Below are positions 1-8,970 of a DNA stretch of 64,000 nucleotides, in pieces; position 1 is the first letter of the stretch, and each line of letters begins with the position of its first letter. Position numbers and translations under genes: made by a program. The DNA is from Myxococcales bacterium (lineage in GTDB: Bacteria; Myxococcota_A; Polyangia; Palsa-1104; JAEUJZ01), in contig JAEUKA010000013.1 of the NCBI GenBank assembly GCA_016794465.1, positions 1 to 64,000 on the forward strand, read 5' to 3'. The notes below the pieces were generated by a model. It was given only the letters and a program-made list of their open reading frames with translations, was not told the DNA's origin and searched no databases.

Positions 1-222
1 GTGATACGGATGAGACGGTTCCTACTATCGGCTGTGATTCTAAGCGCCCGCCTCGTCCACGCCCAACCCGACCTGTCCCCCCTTCAGCGGCCTTCGCGAC
101 CGATGATTGAGGCGGCGCGGCAGCACTATGCGTCGGGGACTATCGGACTGCTTGCTGGCGGTGGTGCGTTGGTGGTGGGCGGCGTGACGTGGGCGGTGCT
201 GGCGCGTCGGGGGCTCAAATGA
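1..222 (+). CDS. small exported/membrane protein of unknown function
   Basis: A GTG opens at base 1 and an ATG follows at base 10; the ATG is the likelier start because a signal-peptide-like stretch (MRRFLLSAVILSARLVHAQP) begins there. The gene could also begin upstream of the window. About 70 residues; a second hydrophobic glycine-rich segment near the C-terminus (GTIGLLAGGGALVVGGVTWAV) looks like a membrane span. The stop overlaps the start of the next gene (ATGA), so the two are probably translated together. No family recognised. Confidence 0.5.
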   Translation: MIRMRRFLLSAVILSARLVHAQPDLSPLQRPSRPMIEAARQHYASGTIGLLAGGGALVVGGVTWAVLARRGLK

Positions 223-707
223 CAGTTCATATTCTGCCGTTCAATGTCCTGGGTGACGTGCAGCTCGTCGGGAAACGAAAGGCGATTGGATACCTTTCCT
301 ACTTTGTGCGTCGCACTGCGTTCTTCATGGTTCCGGTGCAGGAGCAGGAACTTGAGGCGATTGCCGACGAGCTGACGGCGCGGGGAATGGATGTATACTG
401 GGACCACTCGAAAGAGGACCGAGGCCACCAAGCCGAGATCGCCGCGCTGTGCAAGCAGCTCCCGCCGAGGCTCTATTGTCGCAAGCTGTGCCCCTCCTAT
501 CACCGAATCTCGTGGAACATGCGGCAGTTTTTCGCGGTGGACCCGCTGGTCATCGAGAGCTTCCTCCTCAGCAATCTTGAGTGCCTGCACGGCTATCCAC
601 CGACCGCCGAAGCGTTTGTGGACCTCGTGCGGAGTGTCTGGGTCGAGGAGACGAATCCCCTCGGGAAGATGATCAGGATGGCGTTCTCTCATCGTGGGCT
701 GTACTAG
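219..707 (+). CDS. hypothetical protein, 162 aa
   Basis: The ATG at 219 overlaps the TGA of the preceding gene (ATGA), which suggests translational coupling; an upstream GTG at 189 is less likely. The product is soluble-looking, mixed alpha/beta, with Cys residues clustered in the middle (ALCKQLPPRLYCRKLCPSYH). No signal peptide, membrane segment or recognised domain was seen. Function unknown. Confidence 0.55.
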   Translation: MTVHILPFNVLGDVQLVGKRKAIGYLSYFVRRTAFFMVPVQEQELEAIADELTARGMDVYWDHSKEDRGHQAEIAALCKQLPPRLYCRKLCPSYHRISWNMRQFFAVDPLVIESFLLSNLECLHGYPPTAEAFVDLVRSVWVEETNPLGKMIRMAFSHRGLY

Positions 708-788
708 GAATTGACTCTGCTCAGATGCGGCAAGGAGTGACGGATAGGGGCTTCAGGCACAGTGCGGGTCCGCGACAGCTGAGATGTC

Positions 789-2009
789 CTACTTCGAGGT
801 ATTGAGGAGGATGGTGACATCATTGCTGTTCGCATTCGCGACAGCGAGGTCGGGCTTGCCGTCCTTATTGAAATCACCCACCGCCACCGAGCGGGGAGAG
901 ACGCCGACCGGGATGTTCGTGATCACCCCGAATCCTCCCGAGCCGCTTCCAGGAAGCACACTCACGTTGTTGCTGTCTTGGTTCACCGCTACCAAATCTG
1001 TCTTGCCGTCCAGGTTGAAGTCACCGAGCGCAGCAGCAACGGGAGACATTCCCACACCAAAGTTGGTAGCCGCACCAAACCCGCCCATGCCGTTTCCAAG
1101 CAGCACACTCACGTTGCTGGTGCCGGTGTTCACAACAGCGAGGTCAGGGATGCCGTCTCCGCTGAATTCTCCTACGCTGATCGCCCTCGGACCTTGAGCC
1201 CCTCCCAATGCAAACTTTGTTGGCGTGCTGAAAGATCCCGTCCCATTTCCCAGCAACACACTCACGTCCATGCTGTCTGAGTTGGCCAGCGCGAGGTCGA
1301 GCTTGCTGTCACGGTTGAAGTCTCCCACGGCAACTGAGTAGGGTCGCGTTTGCACCTTGATGTGTGTGGCCGCTCCAAAGCCAGCCCCAGCCCACAGTGC
1401 CACGCTCACACTGCTGGCATTTAGGTTGGCCACCGCCAGGTCGAGTTTGCCGTCGCCGTTCACGTCTCCCGTAGCAATCGAAACAGGCAGACTCTCAACT
1501 CCTATTGCAGACATGGTTCCCAACCCCCCTGTGCCGTTGCCCAGCAGCACACTCACAGAAGTGGAACCGTAGTTGGCAACAGCCACGTCGGGTCTTCCAT
1601 CGCTGTTCCAATCACCGGCCACCACATAGTGAGGAGTCGCGCCCACAGCGAAATTACTGGGCCCGCCAAACCTTCCTGCACCGTCTCCCAGCAACACGTT
1701 CACCGCATCACTGCCGACTGGGTCCGCTACAACGGCGAGGTCGAGCTTTCCGTCCAAATTGAAATCTGCCACAGCAACGGACTGAAGGCTCGTACCTGCC
1801 GCGAACGCCATCGCTGAGAAGCTGAGCAGCTGAGGGTTACTCTTTGAGAGATCTGCTGATCCATCCGCCGGTTCCGTTCGGGTTGCAAGATCCGCCGGAA
1901 TGCCGACACGATGTTCAAGAAACGGAGTCCACAGACTGTCACAATCGACCCACACAAACACATGCAGCAGCGAGGCTCCTAGAAGCAGCGAGCGGACCGT
2001 GGGCAGCAT
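789..2009 (-). CDS. secreted FG-GAP/VCBS repeat protein
   Basis: About 406 residues if the ATG at 2009 is used; a TTG at 2033 is also in frame. A hydrophobic N-terminus (MLPTVRSLLLGASLLHVFVW) points to export. From about residue 85 to the end there are seven or so repeats of roughly 45 residues built on the pattern VAVGDFNxDGKxDLAVANxxSxxVSVLLGNGxGxF, the FG-GAP/VCBS signature. These repeats fold as blades of a beta-propeller and bind calcium through DxNxDGxxD loops. In myxobacteria such proteins are usually extracellular; the ligand is unknown. It lies downstream of, and in the same direction as, the EAD/TPR operon, but a relation to that operon is not shown. Confidence 0.85.
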   Translation of the reverse strand: MLPTVRSLLLGASLLHVFVWVDCDSLWTPFLEHRVGIPADLATRTEPADGSADLSKSNPQLLSFSAMAFAAGTSLQSVAVADFNLDGKLDLAVVADPVGSDAVNVLLGDGAGRFGGPSNFAVGATPHYVVAGDWNSDGRPDVAVANYGSTSVSVLLGNGTGGLGTMSAIGVESLPVSIATGDVNGDGKLDLAVANLNASSVSVALWAGAGFGAATHIKVQTRPYSVAVGDFNRDSKLDLALANSDSMDVSVLLGNGTGSFSTPTKFALGGAQGPRAISVGEFSGDGIPDLAVVNTGTSNVSVLLGNGMGGFGAATNFGVGMSPVAAALGDFNLDGKTDLVAVNQDSNNVSVLPGSGSGGFGVITNIPVGVSPRSVAVGDFNKDGKPDLAVANANSNDVTILLNTSK

Positions 2010-2054
2010 GTCGCCGATATTGCCACGAGGCAACCGTGCCAGAGCACGGTTTTG

Positions 2055-3161
2055 TTACTCGTCGAGGAGCCAAGTGTGTGGCAGCGTGTGTCTGGGGGTA
2101 CGCTTCGCTTGTTCCACCAAGACAAGCGCCAGGTTGTTCTGGGTCATCGCCCACTCGTGCGGCCACTTTTCACGGGTGTAGACCTGCTGGGCTGCTTGAT
2201 AGGCTGCGACCGCCTTATGTAGATGCTCCAATGCCGCTTCCCCCTCACCCCGGCTGCCGAGGTCCGCGTGAGCCATCCCGAGCCACACCTGCACCTCTGC
2301 CCAGAGCTTCGGGGACTGGTCGCGCCGAACGAGCTTCGCGGCTTGCTCGCTAACGCGCAGAGCGGCGGCAGGGTCGTTGCGGGCGAAATGGGCTTCCGCA
2401 GCTTTGATGAAATGTCTTACGGCCTGTTCGGTTCTTTTCAGGACTTGGTGCTGGAGCTTGTCTAGCTCTCGCAGGTCGCTTTGACCGAGCAGCTCGAAGC
2501 AGGGGGCCGACTCGGCGAACTTCTCTTTGGCGAACTGGGCAAGGCAGGGCTCTTCGCTGCTGGTGTCCGCGTGTTTGAGCACCTCGGTGGCCCAGGCATC
2601 GACCGCCTCTTGGACTTGCTTGACGCTGAGGCCGTACTCGAGTGCCCATTTTTGGATCGGGCCTTTTAGATTGACGGGAAGCGTTGGCTGGCCGGACGAC
2701 TGCGCGGCTCGGACGGACTGGTCTTTGACTTCAGACATCGCCCGACGCAGCAGCTCGACGATGCCGTGGTTATCGAGGAACCGCTTCGAGCCGAGTGGCA
2801 GCAGCTTCAGCACCATGGGCTGCTTTTCGGCGACTGCCGGCACCGTCACCACGCCGCCTTCGGGTTGATAGAGCTGCCAGCCGGGTGCTTGCACTGTCAG
2901 GATCACTTGCTGGCCTGGTCGGTACAGTCGACTCGGCAGCGGCAGCCGAAAGAAGCCACGCTCAATCGTGCGCGTTGGGTTGCCGATTCCATGAACCGAT
3001 ACCACTGCGCCGACCACCGGCTGCGGCTCGTCATGTTTTCCAAGCTGAACCAAGTAGCCAGACAGCTCAGAAGCATGCTCTTGCGCAAGCGATGGAGTCG
3101 CACGCCCGAACCAGAGCACCACAAAGATCGAATAGAGAGCAGCTATCGCAGGTAGACGCAC
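2055..3161 (-). CDS. exported protein with carboxypeptidase-regulatory-like domain and TPRs, probably truncated
   Basis: 368 residues from a GTG start. A signal peptide (about residues 1-26, ending near SLAQ) precedes a beta-rich domain with the carboxypeptidase-regulatory look (PVVGAVVSVHGIGNPTRTIERGFF), then a helical region, then TPR-like helices from about residue 240. The last recognisable repeat reads KWPHEWAMTQNNLALVLVEQ and is followed by an unrelated tail (AKRTPRHTLPHTWLLDE). In related proteins this WAMTQNNL helix is followed by more repeats, so the gene is probably cut short here. It is the last gene of the minus-strand run that starts at 6171 and shares its beta-domain style with the gene at 3349-4074. 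Confidence 0.7.
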   Translation of the reverse strand: MRLPAIAALYSIFVVLWFGRATPSLAQEHASELSGYLVQLGKHDEPQPVVGAVVSVHGIGNPTRTIERGFFRLPLPSRLYRPGQQVILTVQAPGWQLYQPEGGVVTVPAVAEKQPMVLKLLPLGSKRFLDNHGIVELLRRAMSEVKDQSVRAAQSSGQPTLPVNLKGPIQKWALEYGLSVKQVQEAVDAWATEVLKHADTSSEEPCLAQFAKEKFAESAPCFELLGQSDLRELDKLQHQVLKRTEQAVRHFIKAAEAHFARNDPAAALRVSEQAAKLVRRDQSPKLWAEVQVWLGMAHADLGSRGEGEAALEHLHKAVAAYQAAQQVYTREKWPHEWAMTQNNLALVLVEQAKRTPRHTLPHTWLLDE

Positions 3162-3348
3162 GGCTCCCGATGTTACAGCCCCGCCACGGCGAGCTGCTCA
3201 TTTTCCGACCTCCAATCGGCGGCGGATGATTCCCAAGCAAAAGAATGCACCGCCACCGTGAGCACTCCGGCAGCCTCATCGGGGTCCGTGCATGCTCACG
3301 CGAGCGCTTCCGGAGCCTTGGGAGCGTCGTCACCGACAAACCTCCGGC

Positions 3349-4074
3349 CTACAGCGGCAGCGGCACGGTCCAGCCGAGCTGGGTGTTGCCGAGCGTGACG
3401 TTGTGGTCGTGGACGCGCCCGTGGCCGAGATCGATGCGCAGGGTCACGGACTCTTCGGGCTTGCCGCGAACCTCCAGGCGAAACAGGCCGTCCGGGTTGG
3501 TGCGACCTTCGACGCCGTACTCCAGCACCACCACCCGAGTCCCCGCCAGCGGCTGGTATCGGTGATTGAACAGCGCGCCCGCAAGCGGCTGTAGCGGCGC
3601 AGTCAGGTCCGGTGGTGAGGCCCAGTCCAGCGGCTTGAACGCGAGGTCGTCGAAATGATTCCCAAGCTGTGGCCCGTGCCGTGAAACAAGCGTCAGCCCC
3701 ACAGCCCCCGCCCCGCTGAGCAGGACCGCCCCAACCGCCAGCGCCGCAACCCAGGGCGACCGCCGGACTGTCTCGGTGTTGGGCTCGGTGTTGGGCTCTG
3801 CACAGATCGGACCATGGCTGTGTTCATACTTCGCGAGCGCTTCCGGCTCCGCCACCCGTAGCTTGGCCACCACCGCCTCTGCCCCCTCTTGGTCGAGCAG
3901 CAGGTTCACCTTCTGAACCCGATCCATCCCATCGCCCAGTCGCTGTCGCGTCCTCGGAAAGTAGTCGCCGACAAACGCCAGAAAGTCCGCCTCGATCACG
4001 AGCAGCACCTCAAGCGCCAGTCGCACCTTCTGACGCAAGCTACGAGACTCCGGCTGCGGCAGCGCAACACTCAC
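3349..4074 (-). CDS. EAD1-like adaptor with one membrane span and beta-sandwich C-terminus
   Basis: 241 residues from a GTG start that overlaps the TGA of the upstream gene (GTGA). Residues about 12-82 resemble the effector-associated domain EAD1: helix, aromatic FLAFVGDYFPRTRQRLGDGM, then QKVNLLLD. Residues about 108-130 form a single membrane span, and the rest is a carboxypeptidase-regulatory-like beta-sandwich (ALFNHRYQPLAGTRVVVLEY). In the described NTP-dependent conflict systems, EADs are small death-fold-like adaptors that pair effector and sensor proteins by homotypic contact; that role is inferred here. The beta domain would lie outside the cytoplasm if the EAD is cytosolic. Neighbours are a TPR gene upstream and a beta-domain/TPR gene downstream. 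Confidence 0.6.
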   Translation of the reverse strand: MSVALPQPESRSLRQKVRLALEVLLVIEADFLAFVGDYFPRTRQRLGDGMDRVQKVNLLLDQEGAEAVVAKLRVAEPEALAKYEHSHGPICAEPNTEPNTETVRRSPWVAALAVGAVLLSGAGAVGLTLVSRHGPQLGNHFDDLAFKPLDWASPPDLTAPLQPLAGALFNHRYQPLAGTRVVVLEYGVEGRTNPDGLFRLEVRGKPEESVTLRIDLGHGRVHDHNVTLGNTQLGWTVPLPL

Positions 4075-4763
4075 GATCTCGGTGATCCACTCTGCACGGA
4101 GGGACTCCCATGCTGCGTGAGGAGCTGTCGCGCTTCCTTGTGTCGTCCGGTCTGGTGCAGAATCTCAACGAGTCTCTGGACGGCTCCTTGATGTGGATGG
4201 GAGCCGCGCAGACTGCGGGTCAGGATGTGGCGAGACAGTCGCTCGGCATCGGAGAGCTGGGAACAAGTGAACAGGACCGTCGCAACATGGTCGGCGATCG
4301 TAAGGTCATCGGGAGTCCGCGCCAGATCGGTCTTGGCCTCGGTGATGGCTTCCTTATGCTGTCCCGCCAGCGCAAGCAGAAGCGGACGGTAGACCACTCT
4401 GTCGATGGACGTAAGGAGCATTCCTAAGTCACTCCGCAAGGTCAGTGCGTCGTCGAGATGACCGTTGTGGGACAAGTCCATCATCGTCTCAATCAGCCAG
4501 GCCGACAAATCGACTTCGGACTCCTTCGCGAGCGCCCACAGCTGCTGCGGACGACCCGCCAGTGACGTACAGAGCCGCTTCGCTAGATCCAAATCCAGAG
4601 CCAGCTCCTCCTTGTCCGTTTGAACCAGACCCGCCGCACGGCGCGCCGTCAGCGACTCCCAAGACTCACGGAGTTCCTTGCCGAAACCGCGCAGATCCTC
4701 GTCGAGAGATGGTGGCGATGGATGTTCTAGGGACATACCTTGATCTCTGTTCATGCGGCGCAC
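4071..4763 (-). CDS. TPR/alpha-solenoid protein
   Basis: About 230 residues; alternative in-frame ATGs lie at 4754 and 4736. The sequence is helical throughout with TPR-like pairs (for example LLLALAGQHKEAITEAKTDL and ILHQTGRHKEARQLLTQHG). No signal peptide or membrane span, so it is probably cytosolic. It sits between two genes whose products carry EAD1-like domains and overlaps the start of the downstream one by four bases, so it belongs to the same operon and may scaffold those membrane proteins (inference). Confidence 0.65.
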   Translation of the reverse strand: MRRMNRDQGMSLEHPSPPSLDEDLRGFGKELRESWESLTARRAAGLVQTDKEELALDLDLAKRLCTSLAGRPQQLWALAKESEVDLSAWLIETMMDLSHNGHLDDALTLRSDLGMLLTSIDRVVYRPLLLALAGQHKEAITEAKTDLARTPDDLTIADHVATVLFTCSQLSDAERLSRHILTRSLRGSHPHQGAVQRLVEILHQTGRHKEARQLLTQHGSPSVQSGSPRS

Positions 4764-4785
4764 GATGCCCGGTTTGGGAGAGGTT

Positions 4786-6171
4786 TTATCTCCTCTTGCA
4801 GATGGCGACTTGGACTACTGCCCCAGCCAGCGTTCGACACTGTTCGATGGCGTGGTCACCGCGTCGGGCCGCGTTCCACGGAGGCTGAGCGTTCGACGGT
4901 TCGTGGTAGGTGATCTCGAACTTGACTGGCTGGAAGTATTTGCCAGTGGGACAACTGTAACCCGATGTGAATCCGTTTATCGCGAAGCTGAATTCACAAT
5001 TGACACGGCGACTCACCAAGTCGTAACAGTTTTTGCTACTGCCGGGCGGACACATCTTCTGGTTGTTGGTCACGGTGCTGTTGATCTTCATCTTGCTGAC
5101 GAAGTGAATGGGGGACGAGGATGCAGACGATGCCTGAGCTTCACACTTGGGCCGAAGCTCCACAATGTGGTCGGCTTTCGCTGTCTCTATCATTGCGGCA
5201 ATGATGCTGTGTCTGCCCCGCTCCTCATCCACGATCATTTCACTGCCCGGTTGAACCTCAATGGTCACCGACTCTGGACAAGCTACTACCCCAGGTGTCC
5301 GCATTAGATCCGGTGGGACTTCCGTTGCGAGATCGGGGAGAATCTCTGTCGGTGCTGGGCTCGTTGCCTCTCTCGCCTCGGCCAGATCTTGGACGCTCTT
5401 GGCAGTGGTATTGAACTCATCCTTGGATCTCTGCCGAAGGCTTCCATGGCTCAGATCTGGCAACTCGGGATCGCGAAGGTCGAGCAATGCACCGGAATCG
5501 AGTGCTAGGTGTGGAGCGCCCGGTTGATACTGAGCAGCTACACCCCCTGAAGAGTGGTTAGGACTGTTGGAAAGAGACGTTGGCGACGTGAGCAGATCTT
5601 TTGAGGCACCGAGATCGATGAGAGCAGTAGGAGTCATGGGCCGGTGGGTCAAGTACCCAGCGATCGCAACCAAAAACGCAGCCACCGCAGCGAGAATCCC
5701 AACGCTGGTCGGAGTCATCCTCAGGCGAATCCCCACATAGACATCTTGAAGGGAGCCTCGTATTTTTTCCCAGAACAAGGCACCAAGTGCCAGGAGGCCG
5801 ATGTCACGTCGTCGAGAAGGCGGGTTCTCTGATTCTGTGGAGGGATTCGGAACAGCACGCAGCGTTTCAAGATCCTGCTCGGAGCACTTCCCAATGAACA
5901 GATCCACCTCATCTGGCGCGTCTTCGCGGACTGACTCCAAAATTCCTTGAAGAGGATGGAGTCTAAACAGAAGTGAGATCTTCTCGTCGGTCATCCACCC
6001 CGAAGAAACTTGCTTCCAAACATCCGGGAAGTGATCGACCAACAGAGCGTCAAGATCACTGCTACTTCGATACACCTTCAGTAGTAACTTGCGTGCTCGT
6101 GAATGCGGGGTCGACCGAGAAACTTGTCCTGGGTTCCTACTCTGTTTCTGTCGTCGATTCTGACCTCTCAT
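4786..6171 (-). CDS. EAD1-like single-span membrane protein with Cys-containing C-terminal domain
   Basis: 461 residues from the ATG at 6171; an ATG at 6177 is less likely because the AGGGGG ribosome-binding site directly abuts it but sits six bases before 6171. Residues about 24-85 match the EAD1 pattern (YRSSSDLDALLVDHFPDVW, then EKISLLFRL). A single membrane span follows (SVGILAAVAAFLVAIAGYL, about residues 155-175), then a long low-complexity linker rich in Ser, Asp and Pro, then a C-terminal domain with six or more Cys (CPPGSSKNCYDL, CEFSF, YSCPTG, EQCRTL). The Cys spacing suggests an oxidising extracytoplasmic location. First gene of the EAD operon. The specific function is unknown. Confidence 0.6.
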   Translation of the reverse strand: MRGQNRRQKQSRNPGQVSRSTPHSRARKLLLKVYRSSSDLDALLVDHFPDVWKQVSSGWMTDEKISLLFRLHPLQGILESVREDAPDEVDLFIGKCSEQDLETLRAVPNPSTESENPPSRRRDIGLLALGALFWEKIRGSLQDVYVGIRLRMTPTSVGILAAVAAFLVAIAGYLTHRPMTPTALIDLGASKDLLTSPTSLSNSPNHSSGGVAAQYQPGAPHLALDSGALLDLRDPELPDLSHGSLRQRSKDEFNTTAKSVQDLAEAREATSPAPTEILPDLATEVPPDLMRTPGVVACPESVTIEVQPGSEMIVDEERGRHSIIAAMIETAKADHIVELRPKCEAQASSASSSPIHFVSKMKINSTVTNNQKMCPPGSSKNCYDLVSRRVNCEFSFAINGFTSGYSCPTGKYFQPVKFEITYHEPSNAQPPWNAARRGDHAIEQCRTLAGAVVQVAICKRR

Positions 6172-6184
6172 GGCCATCCCCCTA

Positions 6185-6844
6185 TCACCGAGCCGCCTGG
6201 TTCCGTAGCGATTCCCAGAGCTTGGAATGGTTTAGGAGGACTTCCATGAGTCCGTCGAGAACGGCGGGGGAATTGAGGGCGCGGGTACTCATTGCGGTGT
6301 GGGCGTCGTAGGAGGCGATGATGGCGTTTTGTAGCTCGGTACGCAGGTCTGGAGAGGAAGCGAACTGCTCTTTGGAATTGCTGGCCGCTTGCTTTCGCAG
6401 CGTCGAGGATTCGAGCAGTTTGCCCTTGATGGTCTGGTTCACATAGACAAGCTGGTCGTGTTCGGTGGTTCCTTCTCCGAACAGGTCATTTGGCTTGCGG
6501 ATGATCTCGGTGAGGAGGACTTTTTCCTTTTCCTGAACGCTGCCGCTGCCCATCTCTGTCAGGGGGGCGAGCTTGGGTGTCTCTCCCTCGTGAAGCGGCA
6601 TCGCTCGCTTGCCAAGATTTCGCAGGTGATGATGGGTAAGGACGATCTTGGACAGATCGATTCCTTCGCGCTGCCGACCAAACTCTAGCTGCGGCAAGAT
6701 GAGCTTGTAGAAGATCGCTCGCTTTTCAATCGCGGTGTTTTGGTAGTCGAAGATCTGCGACAGGAAGGACTCCGACTGCTTGTAATCGCCGCGCAGTAAA
6801 TCAGCGACGGACCAAATAAACGCCGAGAGGTTCGTATCACTCAT
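6185..6844 (-). pseudogene. type I restriction relic: HsdM N-terminus joined in frame to HsdR C-terminus
   Basis: 219 residues. The first ~23 residues (MSDTNLSAFIWSVADLLRGD, then YKQSE) are the typical beginning of the HsdM methyltransferase subunit. From about residue 24 (SFLSQIFDYQNTAIEKRAIF...) to the end the sequence follows the C-terminal region of HsdR, including EFGRQREGIDLSKIVLTHH, GSGSVQEKEK and YVNQTIKGKLLES. The join, near 6772, is in frame. An hsdM-hsdS-hsdR operon has therefore lost everything between the start of hsdM and the end of hsdR, including the methylase motifs, the specificity subunit and the helicase/nuclease. The product cannot modify or cut DNA. It reads in the same direction as the EAD operon, with only 13 bases between its stop and that operon's first start. 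Confidence 0.85.
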
Positions 6845-7032
6845 GATGGGAAACCGCAGCGGCGTTTTACCACCCGACGCAAGGGAAAGCCCAGCCAAGA
6901 TGTGCAGGTTGTTTCCCAGTGCCAACCCCGGCGTCCGATTCTGTCTGCAAGATGCAGCGGTGCAACGATGACGACTGCTATTGTTGGACTTTCGTTGGGC
7001 TCGGAACACCATCCACAGCGACCGCACCGGCG

Positions 7033-7626
7033 CTACTTGCTGACCTGCTGACCTGCGGACAGACTCGGGTGAACCACAGGCGGCGCCTGCGGAATCGAGG
7101 TGCAGTGACGGATGACTTGTTGGTAGTTCGTGGTGAAGGCGTAGCCGTCTCCGTATTGAACCTCCAGGCGCGATCGCGAGGCCGGAAGCAGCATTCCGAA
7201 GAAGACATGACTGCCTTCCAGCCGACGGGAATGGTCATCGTAGCCAGGGCCACAGTCCACACGGATGCGGAGCCGCAGCTTCTCATCTAGAAGCGCGAGT
7301 TGGCTGATACGGATTGCCTCCATATGCCGTACCTCGAGCATCAGGAGTACCAGGCGCTCGGTGTTCCAATCGACCCCGGAGGCGCAACCGAACAGCTCCC
7401 CGAAACCAGACTCCGAAGCCACCTCAATCGGGCGGTTTTGAGTCAGCCTCTTGAGCGCTTTCCACTGGGTGGAGTAGACCGGCCCAGGCGTCGGCAGACA
7501 CGGCACGCGGAGCGGTCGCCACTGCACCGGTACTGCTGGTCCCTTTGGGGGTCCGCCGTGCGCACACCCTAGATGTCCGAAGAAGTATGCCGCCAACGTA
7601 CACGACAAGACGGATCGCAGCTCCAT
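7033..7626 (-). CDS. PrcB_C-like lipoprotein
   Basis: 197 residues with a lipoprotein signal (lipobox FGHLGC, Cys about residue 21) and a good ribosome-binding site (AAGGAG, nine bases before ATG). The body resembles the PrcB C-terminal/protease-stability type of small beta domain: FGELFGCASG, VDWNTERLVLLML, a conserved Cys in RVDCGPGYDDH, and a terminal strand. It is a divergent paralogue of the next gene upstream (7688-8188), which has the same layout. Function unknown; probably anchored to the outer or inner membrane. Confidence 0.6.
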   Translation of the reverse strand: MELRSVLSCTLAAYFFGHLGCAHGGPPKGPAVPVQWRPLRVPCLPTPGPVYSTQWKALKRLTQNRPIEVASESGFGELFGCASGVDWNTERLVLLMLEVRHMEAIRISQLALLDEKLRLRIRVDCGPGYDDHSRRLEGSHVFFGMLLPASRSRLEVQYGDGYAFTTNYQQVIRHCTSIPQAPPVVHPSLSAGQQVSK

Positions 7627-7687
7627 CCAAACACGCTCCTTGGATACAGCCTATCGGAACTGACCCGTGTTGTGCCGGTGCCGTGTG

Positions 7688-8188
7688 TTACGGCAGGTTG
7701 TTGGGACAACGATGACCGCGATTCAGCGTGACGACTTTGCTCTCGATTGAGAGCGGCGCTCGGCGAACCAAGAAAGCATGGACGGCTGTGATGGGAAACG
7801 GCGGGGCACCACCGCAGTAGGGTTCGACGCCAAAAAGTGCAGTGAGTCGATCTCCCTTGCGCTGGAGCCGCACGAGCTTGGGTGCGCGACCTTTCCCATC
7901 GGCCAGGAAAACGACGACAAGATCGCGTGAGAAGTCCACGCTCGAACCGCTCTCGACCCGGTGGTCGGCGTCGCGGGGACACTCGAAGGCGGAGCGAAAC
8001 GCCTCTTCGCTGTCGATGAGCAACGCACCGCCCGGAAAGGCGCGGTTCAAGTTGAGGTTGCAGTCCGAGCGCTCGAACACCGGGTAGGTGACCACGGCGG
8101 TGCCAGGTCCCAAAGGCGGCAGGCTATGGCAACCACCGACGAGCAGGAAAATCGCCGAAGCGGGGTACAGCAAGTTGGACCGGTTCAT
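7688..8188 (-). CDS. PrcB_C-like lipoprotein, paralogue of the neighbour
   Basis: 166 residues. Lipobox LLVGGC at about residue 20; ribosome-binding site AAGGA six bases before the ATG. Core pattern AFRSAFECPRD, VDFSRDLVVVFLADG, a Cys near EPYCGGAPPFP and a basic C-terminal strand matches the preceding paralogue (7033-7626) and the PrcB_C-like fold. Tandem location and shared layout suggest a local duplication. No enzymatic residues are apparent. Confidence 0.6.
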   Translation of the reverse strand: MNRSNLLYPASAIFLLVGGCHSLPPLGPGTAVVTYPVFERSDCNLNLNRAFPGGALLIDSEEAFRSAFECPRDADHRVESGSSVDFSRDLVVVFLADGKGRAPKLVRLQRKGDRLTALFGVEPYCGGAPPFPITAVHAFLVRRAPLSIESKVVTLNRGHRCPNNLP

Positions 8189-8304
8189 GAGACATCCTTG
8201 GACGACGCTGCAACATACCCGACTCAGTGACAGTGGAACGGGCGATTAGAGCGAGTGATCCCACTCGAGATCATGACGTAAAATGAGACTCATACTCAGA
8301 CCGA

Positions 8305-8970
8305 CTACTTGCTGCCGAAGGACGGATCGAGACAGACATGATAGGTCAGACGCATGGCCTGTCGTTGCGAGATGAGCGCGTTGCGCAGAGAGAGATCCGC
8401 GTACGCATTGCTGGTATTGAACTTGATACGGAAGCTCGTTGGAGTCCCCACAGCCGACGCGGTGCGTTCGTAGATCGCTTGCATCTTCAGATGCGTGTTG
8501 CACGCGCGATCTCGATCGCCCTGGCTGGAGCTGATGCGCTGGATGTAGTCGGCGACCAAGCTGACCAAACCGCTGACCCCTGCGGCGTTCTCCGGAGTGC
8601 CGGCAGTGGCCAGGGCGATATCAAGCTGGCGAGCATAGTACTCTTCTGCGGTGCTGGCGCCTGCGCAAAGGGAATCGACGCTCACATCGCAGCATACATC
8701 GCAGCCTTCGCTGTACTTGCCATCGGGTGTACAGATCCCGCTGGTGCTCTCGAGCAGCTTGTAGGCGGTGCCGCAGCCAGCGCCGGTCCCACTGAGAGAC
8801 AGACCGTCGCCGCTGGGGAACAGCCTGATGGTCGTGTCCTCGGACACCCACGTGCCCGCTTGCTGGATTGTCCCGACATCGCTGGGCCCAGCCTCTGGAC
8901 TGCACGACGCGCCGGTCAACGTCAGGGCCAACATCACGGAAGCAACGACCGATTTTGTTTGGATGCTCAT
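8305..8970 (-). CDS. lipoprotein, Cys-rich, unknown function
   Basis: 221 residues from the ATG at 8970 (MSIQTKSVVASVMLALTLTG), followed by a lipobox-like LTGASC. A Cys-rich segment (CGTAYKLLES, GICTPDGKYSEGCDVCCDV, SLCAG) precedes a helical region. No known domain was recognised. The high Cys content fits an exported protein. An upstream ATG at 9015 would put the hydrophobic segment too far inside the protein. Confidence 0.6.
   Translation of the reverse strand: MSIQTKSVVASVMLALTLTGASCSPEAGPSDVGTIQQAGTWVSEDTTIRLFPSGDGLSLSGTGAGCGTAYKLLESTSGICTPDGKYSEGCDVCCDVSVDSLCAGASTAEEYYARQLDIALATAGTPENAAGVSGLVSLVADYIQRISSSQGDRDRACNTHLKMQAIYERTASAVGTPTSFRIKFNTSNAYADLSLRNALISQRQAMRLTYHVCLDPSFGSK

Noticed and set aside
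126..692. Minus-strand frame of 188 residues
   Set aside because: Antisense to the coupled plus-strand gene pair at 1-707 and without recognisable content.
6845..7027. Longer start for the HsdM/HsdR relic at 7027
   Set aside because: The added N-terminus (MRSLWMVFRAQRKSNN) has no match to HsdM, while MSDTNLSAFIW at 6844 is the standard start.
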